NCBI GenBank assembly: GCA_003597945.1
Contig: QZJS01000057.1
Span: forward strand, 1-45,952
Direction of reading: 5' to 3'
Source: Desulfobacteraceae bacterium
Lineage (GTDB): Bacteria > Desulfobacterota > Desulfobacteria > Desulfobacterales > Desulfosalsimonadaceae
Length of the DNA: 45,952 nt
Shown: positions 8,844 to 17,384 of the stretch, one piece after another
Numbering within the stretch: position 1 is the first letter of the stretch
Layout of the letters: every line of letters starts with the position of its first letter
Translations under genes and position numbers: made by a program
Notes under the pieces: model-generated
Databases searched by the model: none
Told to the model about the DNA's origin: nothing
Seen by the model: the letters and a program-made list of their open reading frames with translations, nothing else

Positions 8844-10700
8844 TTATATCCCGCCGAAGGATTTTTCCCCCATGGTGACTACAGCGTCAGTGGTGGCGAA
8901 AACGGCGTTCATTCTGCCAAGGGTTACGGGCAGGATGGAATTGATGTAATATGTCGCGGTTTTATAAAGGCCGTCATAAAAGGCCACATCCTTGTTTTTT
9001 TCGGCTTTTTCAGCGATAACGGCCGCATCCAAACCGCCGGCAAGGGTTTTTAGTTTCGGGACCGCAATGGTGGCCCGCCACAGATGCATCCATGCCATGA
9101 TCAAGTCACCCATGGCTTCCATGAAAGGATAGGCATTGGCAAAGGCGGTTTTAAATTCCGCCGACATGGCGGTTTTGCCGATATGCATGGCGGTTTCGCC
9201 GAAGCGGTTGACCGCGGCTTCGAGTTTCGCGGCCATGTCGGCCAGTTCTTCGATGTTTTTGGCGACAGCGATGGTTTTCTGGATTTCACCCAGAAATTCC
9301 ATGACCACGGCCCCTTTTTTCATGCCGAGTTTGCGGCCGAGCAGGTCCATGGCCTGGATGCCGTTGGTACCTTCATAAATGGATGCGATTTTGCAGTCTC
9401 GCGTCAACTGCTCAACGGGATATTCCTTGGTGTAGCCGTACCCGCCATAGACCTGCATGGCCTGGACACAGACATCATAACCCCGGTCGGTGCAGTAGGC
9501 CTTGACCAGAGGGGTGAGCAGGTCGATGAGCCCTTTCCACCGTTCGGCCTCCTCGGGGGTTTTGGCGCACTGTTCCATGTCGAACAGGTATCCCACATAA
9601 TAGATGAAGCTACGCATACCGTCCACATGGGCCTTCATCCACATGAGCATCCGCCGCACATCGGGATGGCGGATGATGGCGGTCTGAGGCGCGTCCGCGT
9701 CCATCATTTTTTCCAGTTCCTTGCCCTGGAGGCGTTCCCTGGCGTAGTTGACGGCATACAGATACGCGGATGAGCCATGATTGAGGCCCTGGAGTCCAAC
9801 GCCCAGACGAGCTTCGTTCATCATGTGAAACATGACCCGGATGCCCTTGTTTTCCTCGCCCAGGAGCAGACCGCGGCATTTGCCTTTGGAGCCGAAAGCC
9901 AGTGAGCAGGTGGGGCTGCCGTGAAGTCCCATCTTTTCCTCGATGCCGGTGCAGGCAACGTCGTTGTACTCGCCTATGGAGCCGTCCTCGTTGACCCAGA
10001 ATTTGGGAACGATGAACAGAGAAATCCCCCGTGTACCGGCGGGCGCGCCTTCGATTCGGGCCAGTACCGGATGGATAATATTTTCCGTTAAATCCTGATC
10101 GCCGTTGGTGATAAAGATCTTGTTGCCGGTAATATTGTAGGTGCCGTCAGGATTTTTGGTTGCCGTGGTGGTCAGGGCGCCCAGGTCCGAGCCCGCGTTG
10201 GCTTCGGTGAGTACCATGGTGCCGGCCCATTTGCCGGTATAGAGATTTTTCAGAAACATTTTTTTCTGCAAATCAGTGCCGTAAAGTTCGATCATTTTGC
10301 CGGTGCCGTGTCCCAGTACGGCGTAGGCCGCAAAGGCAAAATTGGCGCCGATGAGGTATTCCCGGGCGGCCTGGGCGATGAGAATGGGCAGTCCCTGACC
10401 GCCGATTTCCGGATCTTCGCTCAAGGCGATCCATTCGCCGTCCCGGAACAGCTCCAGAGGGCGCTTGAAGGATGGCGGGGCGATGACCCGGCCGTTTTCA
10501 TACCGGACGGGATTTTTATCCCCCTCCGCGTAGGTGGGCAGGATTTCCTTGATGGCGAAATTCCGGGCCTCGTTGACTACCATGTCAAAGGCCTTTTTGT
10601 TGAGATCGCTGTATTGTTCCAGCTTGGTGAGCTTTTCGGCCTCCAGTTGCTCATAGAGCACAAATTCGACGTCCCGTCGATCCGCGATATATTGGGCCAT
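8844..10700 (-). CDS. acyl-CoA dehydrogenase, long (about 600-residue) type with C-terminal extension
   Basis: This 618-residue flavoprotein has the acyl-CoA dehydrogenase order: N-terminal helices, a middle beta domain with TMVLTEANAGSDLGAL (FAD and substrate contacts, about 161-176), a C-terminal helical domain with QVYGGYGYTKEYPVEQL, and IYEGTNGIQ, in which Glu443 is the likely catalytic base. It is some 200 residues longer than the classic enzymes and ends in the extra helical domain seen in the AcdB-like long subfamily. It would catalyse alpha,beta-dehydrogenation of an acyl-CoA and pass electrons to ETF. AAGGAGG precedes the ATG. It follows the thiolase gene by 64 bases and is the last gene before the terminator. 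The long subfamily often handles bulky or unusual acyl-CoAs; the substrate here is unknown. Confidence 0.92.
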   Translation of the reverse strand: MAQYIADRRDVEFVLYEQLEAEKLTKLEQYSDLNKKAFDMVVNEARNFAIKEILPTYAEGDKNPVRYENGRVIAPPSFKRPLELFRDGEWIALSEDPEIGGQGLPILIAQAAREYLIGANFAFAAYAVLGHGTGKMIELYGTDLQKKMFLKNLYTGKWAGTMVLTEANAGSDLGALTTTATKNPDGTYNITGNKIFITNGDQDLTENIIHPVLARIEGAPAGTRGISLFIVPKFWVNEDGSIGEYNDVACTGIEEKMGLHGSPTCSLAFGSKGKCRGLLLGEENKGIRVMFHMMNEARLGVGLQGLNHGSSAYLYAVNYARERLQGKELEKMMDADAPQTAIIRHPDVRRMLMWMKAHVDGMRSFIYYVGYLFDMEQCAKTPEEAERWKGLIDLLTPLVKAYCTDRGYDVCVQAMQVYGGYGYTKEYPVEQLTRDCKIASIYEGTNGIQAMDLLGRKLGMKKGAVVMEFLGEIQKTIAVAKNIEELADMAAKLEAAVNRFGETAMHIGKTAMSAEFKTAFANAYPFMEAMGDLIMAWMHLWRATIAVPKLKTLAGGLDAAVIAEKAEKNKDVAFYDGLYKTATYYINSILPVTLGRMNAVFATTDAVVTMGEKSFGGI

Positions 10701-10764
10701 GATGATTGTTCCTCCTTAATATTTTATGATCTTATGATTGATCGCCGCAATGCGGCTTTTATTT

Positions 10765-11967
10765 TCAGTGCTTTCCGATAATAGATATACTGCAGATATT
10801 CTGGAAGGGAAATCCTCCCAGGTTATGGGTCAGGCCGAGTTTCGGATCTTTGAGCTGGCGTTTGTCGGCCCGTCCGTGCAGTTGCAGATACATTTCATAA
10901 ATCATGCGAAGCCCGGACGCGCCGATGGGATGGCCGAAACATTTGAGTCCGCCGTCGATCTGGCAGGGCACCTGGCCGTCGCTGTCGTAAAACCCGTCCA
11001 TGATATCATTAATGGCTTTACCGCGCGGAGAGATGTGAAGGTCCTCGTATGTCACCATTTCAGTAATGGAAAAACAGTCGTGCACTTCCATCATGGAGAT
11101 CTCCTCCCGCGGGTTCTTGACGCCGGCTTCTTCGTAAGCCTTGAGACTGCATTTGGTGGTGGTCATGAAATGATCGCAGTCCCAGTCGTTAAAGGCGGTT
11201 TCTTCGCCGCTGCTGAGGGCAAGCTGGAGGGCCTTGACCGTGACGAAATCCTTTTTCCCAAGTTTTTTGGCGATTTCAGGCGTGGTGACAATGGCGCAGG
11301 CCGAGCCGTCGCTCACGCCGCAGCAGTCAAACAGTCCCAGTGGGTGGGCGATGATGGGCGATGCCATAATCTGTTCTTCGGTGACGACCTTGCGCAGATG
11401 GGCTTTGGGGTTTAATGCGCCGTTGGCGTGGCTTTTGGCCGAAATGTGGGCGATGGCGCGCTTGATATCGGCATCCTTGACCTTGTATTTGGCGCCATAG
11501 GCGGAAGCCAACTGGGCAAACGATCCCGGAGCCGTGAGATTCGGCCACCACTGCCACAGCAGTGACCCCGCGCTGGAGCCGCCGCCGGGAAGACCGCCGT
11601 AACCGGTATCTTTTAGTTTTTCAACGCCTAAAGCCAGGCAGATGTCATAAGCCCCGGAAGCCACCGCGTAGCAGGCGCCGCGAAACGCCTCGGTGCCCGT
11701 GGCACAGTAATTTTCCACCCGGGTGACCGGGATCATGGGCAGCCGCAGGGTGACGGCCATGGGCATGGCGGTTTTGCCCACATTGACTTCATCCATGCAG
11801 GTGCCAAACCAGGCGGCCCCGATGTCTTTTACGTCCACGCCGGCATCGGCCAGGCATTCTTCGAATGCCTCGAGCATCAGTTCTTCCGCGCCCACGTCCC
11901 ATCGCTCGCCGAATTTGGTGCATCCCATTCCGATGATGGCGACTTTGTCCTTTATTCCTGTAGCCAT
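10765..11967 (-). CDS. thiolase (SCPx/archaeal acetyl-CoA acetyltransferase-like, DUF35-associated type)
   Basis: A 400-residue thiolase-fold protein. The nucleophilic Cys is visible at residue 88 in VENYCATGTEA, and the C-terminal half has EVHDCFSITE and CFGHPIGASG, which supplies an active-site His; the end reads THNLGGFPFQN where classic thiolases have a CxG motif, as in SCPx and archaeal thiolases. Such thiolases commonly work with a DUF35 (zinc ribbon plus OB-fold) partner; here the partner domain is probably inside the next-upstream 912-residue fusion, whose gene ends only 37 bases away. Expected role: CoA-dependent cleavage of a 3-oxoacyl-CoA. AAGGAGG precedes the ATG. Confidence 0.88.
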   Translation of the reverse strand: MATGIKDKVAIIGMGCTKFGERWDVGAEELMLEAFEECLADAGVDVKDIGAAWFGTCMDEVNVGKTAMPMAVTLRLPMIPVTRVENYCATGTEAFRGACYAVASGAYDICLALGVEKLKDTGYGGLPGGGSSAGSLLWQWWPNLTAPGSFAQLASAYGAKYKVKDADIKRAIAHISAKSHANGALNPKAHLRKVVTEEQIMASPIIAHPLGLFDCCGVSDGSACAIVTTPEIAKKLGKKDFVTVKALQLALSSGEETAFNDWDCDHFMTTTKCSLKAYEEAGVKNPREEISMMEVHDCFSITEMVTYEDLHISPRGKAINDIMDGFYDSDGQVPCQIDGGLKCFGHPIGASGLRMIYEMYLQLHGRADKRQLKDPKLGLTHNLGGFPFQNICSISIIGKH

Positions 11968-12004
11968 GGTGTTTCCTCCTTGAATATTATAGCAAACCCG
12001 TCAG

Positions 12005-14743
12005 TTAAGAGAGTTTGAACAGTTTTCCGATGAGCTGCGATTTCATCACGTCGCCATCGATTTTCAGTTTACCCGACGAAAACGCCTGCATGGGATCGAG
12101 TTTTCCGGAAATCATGTCGACAAAATCCGTATCCGCAATGCGCAGGGAGCAGGTCGGCTTGTCGGCTTTACCGGTGTCCACGGTGCAGGTTACATCCTTG
12201 ACCGTCACGGTCCAGTCGCCGCCCATGGGACCGGAAATGTGGTATTGGAACACCACATCCACTCCCTTGGCCTTTTCGGCATTAAACGCCTCGGGCATTT
12301 TTTTGAAAACATCGGCCACCGTCATACCTCCGGCGGCGCCGGCGTCAGCGGGGGCGGGTTGCGCGGCAGCGGGCTTGGGCGGCGCCATCAACTCAAACAG
12401 GGCCGCGTTGAGATCGTCGAATTCTTTTGCGCCGGTCATATCATTGATCTTGTCGATATTTTCGCTGATCTCTTCAGGTGTGGGGAAATTGGTTTCATCG
12501 CCAAGCTGGACCGCGGAGTTGGTCAGTATGGCCACCCGGTTGAAATATCCCATGCCGGTGTTAAAAATCTGTCCGCTGGCCTTACACTCGTCACTGCAAA
12601 GATAGAGCACCAGGGGCGAGACAAACTCGGGTTTCATTTTCTCGAAAATTTCGGGCGGCATGATGTCCTCGGTGAGCCGGGACGCGGCAATGGGCGCGAT
12701 GGTGTTGACCTTGATGTCGTATTTCCGGCCTTCCAGTTTCAAGGTGTTCATCAAGCCCACCAGGGCCATTTTGGCGGCGGAATAATTGGTCTGGCCGAAA
12801 TTGCCGTAAAGCCCGGCCGCCGAGGTGGTCATGATGATGCGGCCGAAACCGTTTTCCCTCATGGCCGTAAAGGCCGGACGGGTCACGTGGTAGGCGCCGT
12901 TGAGATGCACCGCCATGACCGCAGCCCAGTTTTCCGGATCCATTTTGAGAAAACTCTTGTCCCGCAGGATGCCCGCGTTGTTGATCAAAATGTCCACGCG
13001 GCCGAAGGCGTCAATGGCGGTCTTGACGATGTTTTCGCCGCCTTCGGGGGTGGCCACGTTGTCGTAATTGGCCACGGCCTTTCCGCCGAGGGCTTTGATT
13101 TCGTCAACAACCTTGTCGGCGGCCGAGGATGAGCCGCCGCCGGAGCCGTCCCTGGCACCGCCCAGGTCGTTGACCACAACAAAAGCGCCCCGTTTGGCCA
13201 GTTCAAGGGCGTAAACCCTTCCCAGTCCGCCGCCCGCGCCGGTAATGATGGCCACCCGGCCGTTGAAATTGATCTTGTTCATCTCTTCAGCAGCCCCGGG
13301 TACCGGTGCGGCCTTCCAGAAATAATTGACAAAACCGCGTTCCTTGTCTTCGTTGCGCTTGCGAAACACCATCCGGACCGGCAGACCGACTTTAAGGTCT
13401 TCCTGTTTGCAGTCCGTGAAATCCGCCATGAAACGGCCGCCGCCTTCAAACTGGATCATGCCGTACTTGTGGGGCGGTTCCAGGGAAACGGCCAGCAAAT
13501 CGCCGGTGAAGGTTTTGACTTTTGCCGGCACATCGGCGAATTCATAATCATCCTGGCTGTGTTTGGCTGTGCACGCCGGGTTGACGCAGACCTGGGTCTT
13601 GGGAAATTGGGCGGTGCCGCATTCCCGGCATTTGCCGCCCACCAGCCCGAGCAGCATCTTGCGCCGCCGCCAGAGCACGGTCAGGGCCGTCTGGGTAGGC
13701 GATTCGGCCCGGATCCCCATCTCCGGATTGATCAGGTTCCTGAATACAAGAAATTTTGAATAATTATCCGTAGTCTCCTTGAGTTCCAGGGTGTTCTTGA
13801 ATTTATCCCTTTCCGGAAGTTTTTCGATCTTTTCGGTGACCTCGAACAAGAAGGCGTTGCACCCCTGACCGAAGCTTGCCATCAGGATGCGATCTCCGGG
13901 TTTGGCTTCATCTAAAGCCTTTGTCAGCATGAGCATTGGATGGGCGCATCCGGTTTCACCGCAGACTTCATGAAGGTTTTCGATGACTTTTTCCTTGGCG
14001 GCTCCGAGTTTTTTGGCGATATTGGCATGCTCCGCCTTGAAGAAACACGGATAGACCAGCCTGTCCACCTGGTCCATGGTCATGTTGAGTTTTTTAAGCA
14101 GCCCGGTGACCGCTTCGGGAATGATTTTCGAATACCCCTCATCCCGGATCCAGCGCTCCTCCCAGTTGTAATCATATTTTTTCTGGGCGCCCCGGTAATG
14201 GTCCACAAAATCATAGGATACGGAATAGGAGCCCTTGAATTCGGCGATGACGTTCTCATCGCCCACCGTCAGGGAGGCCGCACCGTCGCCGAACCACATT
14301 TCATGGAACCAGGCCGGTTTGGTTTCCCGCATGTCGGATGCCGTAACGAGGATGTTTTTCCTGGCCCCGCCCATGACCGATTCCAGGGCAGTGAGAAGGG
14401 CCGTGGACCCGGCTTTCTGGGACGCGGTGAAATCGGATGTCAGAATATCATCTCTTAGGTTTAATGCCGTGGATACGATGCCCGCGTTCTGCCGGTCCGC
14501 GAAGGGCAGGGAGGTGGACGCCAGAAAACAGGCGTCAAGTTTGTTTTTATCAAGACCCTTGAGGCAATCCCGGGCCGCGGCCACCGCCATGGTGACGGCA
14601 TCCTCGTCCCAGTTGCACATGGACCGCTCGCCCTGGGCCACCATGATCAGGGCCGGGGCGAACCACCCCATGCTCTGGTATATGGCCATCCGGTTTAATC
14701 TTAAGCGGGGGATGTATGCGCCGTAAGATGTGATTCCTATCAT
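12005..14743 (-). CDS. four-domain fusion: HMG-CoA-synthase-like thiolase fold + DUF35 zinc ribbon/OB-fold + SDR + SCP2
   Basis: The 912-residue product reads without interruption through four domains. Residues 1-345 are like archaeal HMG-CoA synthase (DEAKPGDRILMASFGQG near 278-294). Residues 360-470 are a DUF35 module with zinc Cys372, 375, 386 and 391 and an OB-fold. Residues 491-770 are a short-chain dehydrogenase close to the MFE-2 type (TGAGGGLG at 501, Ser641, Tyr654, Lys658). A Pro/Ala linker (787-806) leads to an SCP2 domain (807-912). In the first domain the synthase Cys position reads SQKAG (Gln109), and the usual catalytic Glu motif reads ASTS, so HMG-CoA synthase activity is unlikely. 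It may act as a non-catalytic partner, aldolase or altered acyltransferase with the thiolase encoded downstream, while the SDR should oxidise a 3-hydroxyacyl-CoA. GAGGAG lies 7 bases before the ATG. Confidence 0.85.
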   Translation of the reverse strand: MIGITSYGAYIPRLRLNRMAIYQSMGWFAPALIMVAQGERSMCNWDEDAVTMAVAAARDCLKGLDKNKLDACFLASTSLPFADRQNAGIVSTALNLRDDILTSDFTASQKAGSTALLTALESVMGGARKNILVTASDMRETKPAWFHEMWFGDGAASLTVGDENVIAEFKGSYSVSYDFVDHYRGAQKKYDYNWEERWIRDEGYSKIIPEAVTGLLKKLNMTMDQVDRLVYPCFFKAEHANIAKKLGAAKEKVIENLHEVCGETGCAHPMLMLTKALDEAKPGDRILMASFGQGCNAFLFEVTEKIEKLPERDKFKNTLELKETTDNYSKFLVFRNLINPEMGIRAESPTQTALTVLWRRRKMLLGLVGGKCRECGTAQFPKTQVCVNPACTAKHSQDDYEFADVPAKVKTFTGDLLAVSLEPPHKYGMIQFEGGGRFMADFTDCKQEDLKVGLPVRMVFRKRNEDKERGFVNYFWKAAPVPGAAEEMNKINFNGRVAIITGAGGGLGRVYALELAKRGAFVVVNDLGGARDGSGGGSSSAADKVVDEIKALGGKAVANYDNVATPEGGENIVKTAIDAFGRVDILINNAGILRDKSFLKMDPENWAAVMAVHLNGAYHVTRPAFTAMRENGFGRIIMTTSAAGLYGNFGQTNYSAAKMALVGLMNTLKLEGRKYDIKVNTIAPIAASRLTEDIMPPEIFEKMKPEFVSPLVLYLCSDECKASGQIFNTGMGYFNRVAILTNSAVQLGDETNFPTPEEISENIDKINDMTGAKEFDDLNAALFELMAPPKPAAAQPAPADAGAAGGMTVADVFKKMPEAFNAEKAKGVDVVFQYHISGPMGGDWTVTVKDVTCTVDTGKADKPTCSLRIADTDFVDMISGKLDPMQAFSSGKLKIDGDVMKSQLIGKLFKLS

Positions 14744-14818
14744 TTTTGGTCTCCTCTATAAATGTTTCGCATATCGGTTTATATGTTTTATCATTTTTTT
14801 AATTAATGTTTTTAGCGG

Positions 14819-16924
14819 TTACATTTTAAAAAGTTTCCCGATGAGCTGGGATTTCATGACATCCCCGTCGATTTTCAGCTTGCCCGAGGTGTATGCCTGC
14901 ATGGACGGCAGTGTCCCGCTGATCATGTCCAGAAAATCCGTGTCGGCCATTTTCAGGGTGCAGGTGGGCTTGCCATGGACACCCGCTGAAACAATGCATT
15001 CCCCGTCTTTGATGTCGCAGAACCAGTCGCCTCCGCCGGGTCCCGAAATATGGTACTGGAACACCACCGTGACGCCCTTGGCGGCATCCTTGTTGAACGC
15101 GCCGGGCATGGCGGCAAATACATCGGCCACCGACCCCGTCTTTTTGGCGGCGGACTCGGCGGTGGCGGCCGGCGCGGAAAAGGCGTTGATCATGTCGCCT
15201 ACTTGTTCGTTGAGTTCGAAATATTCCTTTCCGCCTTTAAGGGCGCCGATTTGATCCAGATGGTCCGCGACTGCTTCCACCGCGGGGATGGATTTGCCGT
15301 CGCCAAGCACGATTCCCTTGCCTGTAATCACGGCGGCCCGGTTGAAAAATCCCATGCCCGCGTTGTAGATATAACCGTCGACCTTGCATTTTTCCGAGCA
15401 GAGATAAAGCACCATGGGAGAGACGAATTCGGGTTTGAGTTTTTCAAAGAATTCCTTTGGCAGGATATCTTCGGTCAGCCGGGATGCGGCGATGGGCGCC
15501 ACGGTATTGACCAGAATATTGTATTTTTTTCCTTCGATTTTCAAGGTGTTCATCAGGCCGAGGAGTCCCATTTTGGCCGAAGAATAGTTGGTCTGGCCGA
15601 AATTGCCATACAGACCCGCGGCCGATGTGGTCATGACGATGCGGCCGTATCCCTTTTCCCGCATGACGGCAAAGGCGGGTTTGGTGACGTTGTAAGCGCC
15701 GGTCAGGTGGACATCGATGACCGCCTGCCAGTTTTCGGGGTCCATTTTGAGGAAACTCTTGTCCCGCAGGATGCCCGCGTTATTGATCAGGATATCCACG
15801 GTGCCGAAGGCGTCCATTGCTGTCTTGACGATATTTTCACCGCCTTCGGGCGTGGCCACGTTGTCGTAGTTTGCCACGGCCTCGCCGCCGGCGGCCTTGA
15901 TCTCATCCACCACCTTGTCCGCGGGGCCCTTGCCGGCGCCAGCGCCGTCCCGGCTGCCGCCGAGATCGTTGACTACAACCTTTGCCCCCCGTTTGGCCAG
16001 CTCAAGGGCGTAAACCTTTCCAAGGCCGCCGCCGGCCCCGGTCACAATGGCCACCCGGCCGTCAAAACGAATTTCTTCTTTCAAAATGTCGCCGTATTCA
16101 CAAAGACCGTTGGTGATGACGTCCGCATTGGTTTTTGTATTGGTGACTTTCCAGACCGCCTTGCCGTCTTCGGTTTTCCAGATCTGAATTTTGATGGGAT
16201 CTCCGGGGTAAAGCGGTTTGGAAAAGCGGCATTTCAGGCGTCGAAGCTTTTCGGGTTCGCCGGGGATCAGGTTCTGGATCAATGCCCGGCAGGCATAGCC
16301 ATAAGTGCAGAGTCCGTGCATGATGGGTTTTTCAAACCCGGCCATCTTGGCAAATTCCGGGTCAGCGTGCAGGGGAAACAGATCGCCGGACAAACGATAG
16401 ATCAGGGGCTGGTCCGGCGAGGGCTGGGCGTCGATCTCGAAATCCGGCTTTTTTTCCGGGAAGGCAAAGACTTCCGCGGGCGCGTTCTGGCCGCCGAATC
16501 CGCCGTCCAGCCGACAGAAAATCGACAGCGTGCTGGTGAAAAGCTTTTTACCGGAGGAGTGATACGTTTCACTTTCACCGATGACCAGGGCGCCTTTGCC
16601 TTTGCCCTTGTCATACATATGGGTGATTTTTCCTTCGGTGGTCAGGGTCCCTTCAACGGGAATAGGGTTGTGGAAGATCAGGTCCTGCTCGCCGTGAACG
16701 ATGCCGGCGAGATTGACATTGGCATTGACCCCGATATGAGAAAGGAAATCAAAAATCGTGGCAATGGAAAACGTGGGGATGACTTTCAGATTCTTTTCAT
16801 AGGTGTATTCGGGTTCTGAAAATCCGGCACCCACGCCGAGCGCGTAAAGCACCACATCCTTCCATGTGTAATCTTTGGTGACGGGACCGATTTTCTTCCC
16901 GACGGCATCAAGGTTCAGCGCCAT
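14819..16924 (-). CDS. MFE-2-like fusion in permuted order: MaoC hydratase 2 + SDR + SCP2
   Basis: The 701-residue product carries all three modules of peroxisomal multifunctional enzyme type 2, but with the hydratase first. Residues 1-280 are a double hot-dog hydratase with YRLSGDLFPLHADPEFA: the catalytic Asp181 and His186 are present, but the motif Asn is replaced by Phe183. Residues 285-560 are a (3R)-hydroxyacyl-CoA dehydrogenase-type SDR (TGAGGGLG, Ser434, Tyr447, Lys451), and about 600-701 are SCP2. It should hydrate a 2-enoyl-CoA and oxidise the 3-hydroxyacyl-CoA to 3-oxoacyl-CoA, with SCP2 holding the hydrophobic chain. The ATG at 16924 follows a near-perfect AAGGAGG; a start 22 codons earlier would add an unrelated tail. 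Its SDR-SCP2 half is a close paralogue of that in the next gene. Confidence 0.88.
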   Translation of the reverse strand: MALNLDAVGKKIGPVTKDYTWKDVVLYALGVGAGFSEPEYTYEKNLKVIPTFSIATIFDFLSHIGVNANVNLAGIVHGEQDLIFHNPIPVEGTLTTEGKITHMYDKGKGKGALVIGESETYHSSGKKLFTSTLSIFCRLDGGFGGQNAPAEVFAFPEKKPDFEIDAQPSPDQPLIYRLSGDLFPLHADPEFAKMAGFEKPIMHGLCTYGYACRALIQNLIPGEPEKLRRLKCRFSKPLYPGDPIKIQIWKTEDGKAVWKVTNTKTNADVITNGLCEYGDILKEEIRFDGRVAIVTGAGGGLGKVYALELAKRGAKVVVNDLGGSRDGAGAGKGPADKVVDEIKAAGGEAVANYDNVATPEGGENIVKTAMDAFGTVDILINNAGILRDKSFLKMDPENWQAVIDVHLTGAYNVTKPAFAVMREKGYGRIVMTTSAAGLYGNFGQTNYSSAKMGLLGLMNTLKIEGKKYNILVNTVAPIAASRLTEDILPKEFFEKLKPEFVSPMVLYLCSEKCKVDGYIYNAGMGFFNRAAVITGKGIVLGDGKSIPAVEAVADHLDQIGALKGGKEYFELNEQVGDMINAFSAPAATAESAAKKTGSVADVFAAMPGAFNKDAAKGVTVVFQYHISGPGGGDWFCDIKDGECIVSAGVHGKPTCTLKMADTDFLDMISGTLPSMQAYTSGKLKIDGDVMKSQLIGKLFKM

Positions 16925-17384
16925 TTTGGATCCTCCTTCGTTTGTTTTGGATATGTTGATATCAACAAAAACAGTTAGCCGTTCGTACATTTACAATACA
17001 GGTACCATATTTAAAAACGTCTGCAGAAAACGTTAGCTGGTGTGAGATTCGCATGATTATCCGTCTCAATTTTTTGGGATAATGCGGATAACAGGGAGAA
17101 GATTTTCATTTGATTTTCATGGAATGATCATATCGTCATCCTTAAGAAGGGTCCCCATAGATTGATGAAATTTTTTCAACTCTTTTTCTAATCAATTTGT
17201 TCCATCAAATGATGGAGCCATAATATGCTCTTTCGAAACAGGTGTCAAAAGTTTTTTTTAACAAAGTTTACAAAAATTATTTTACGTTATTGACTTCATA
17301 TGGACGAGCGTTTACAGTTTTCAAACGATTGATGGAAACGATTGATTGAAATACAATGCCGAACACGGAAACAGGAGTGATAAG
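16925..17384. promoter_or_regulatory. divergent control region of the acyl-CoA island
   Basis: This spacer of 460 bases lies between the minus-strand MaoC-SDR-SCP2 gene and the plus-strand AMACR/CoA-transferase gene. For the plus side, TTGACT (17290-17295) and TACAGT (17313-17318), 17 bases apart, form a plausible sigma-70 promoter, immediately followed by a direct repeat of AAACGATTGAT at 17323-17333 and 17336-17346, placed where a repressor would cover the transcription start. Near the minus-strand gene, AACGT-N9-ACGTT (17016-17034) is another possible operator. The TetR gene two genes away is the obvious candidate regulator (inference). Confidence 0.5.

Noticed and set aside
9084-9773. A 229-codon plus-strand open frame inside the acyl-CoA dehydrogenase gene
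   Set aside because: Antisense shadow of a conserved gene, His/Gly/Phe-rich translation with no domain.
12239-13132. A 297-codon plus-strand open frame opposite the SDR part of the four-domain fusion gene
   Set aside because: Antisense shadow; the similar shadow opposite the paralogous SDR shows that it follows from the conserved coding strand.
12005-14743. Calling the 912-residue protein an HMG-CoA synthase of the mevalonate pathway
   Set aside because: Catalytic Cys and Glu seem to be missing and the fused SDR-SCP2 and neighbouring beta-oxidation genes point to catabolism.
15050-16819. A 589-codon plus-strand open frame antisense to the MaoC-SDR-SCP2 gene
   Set aside because: It mirrors the codons of the clearly homologous minus-strand gene, and its translation shows no family features; codon bias of the true gene keeps the opposite frame open.
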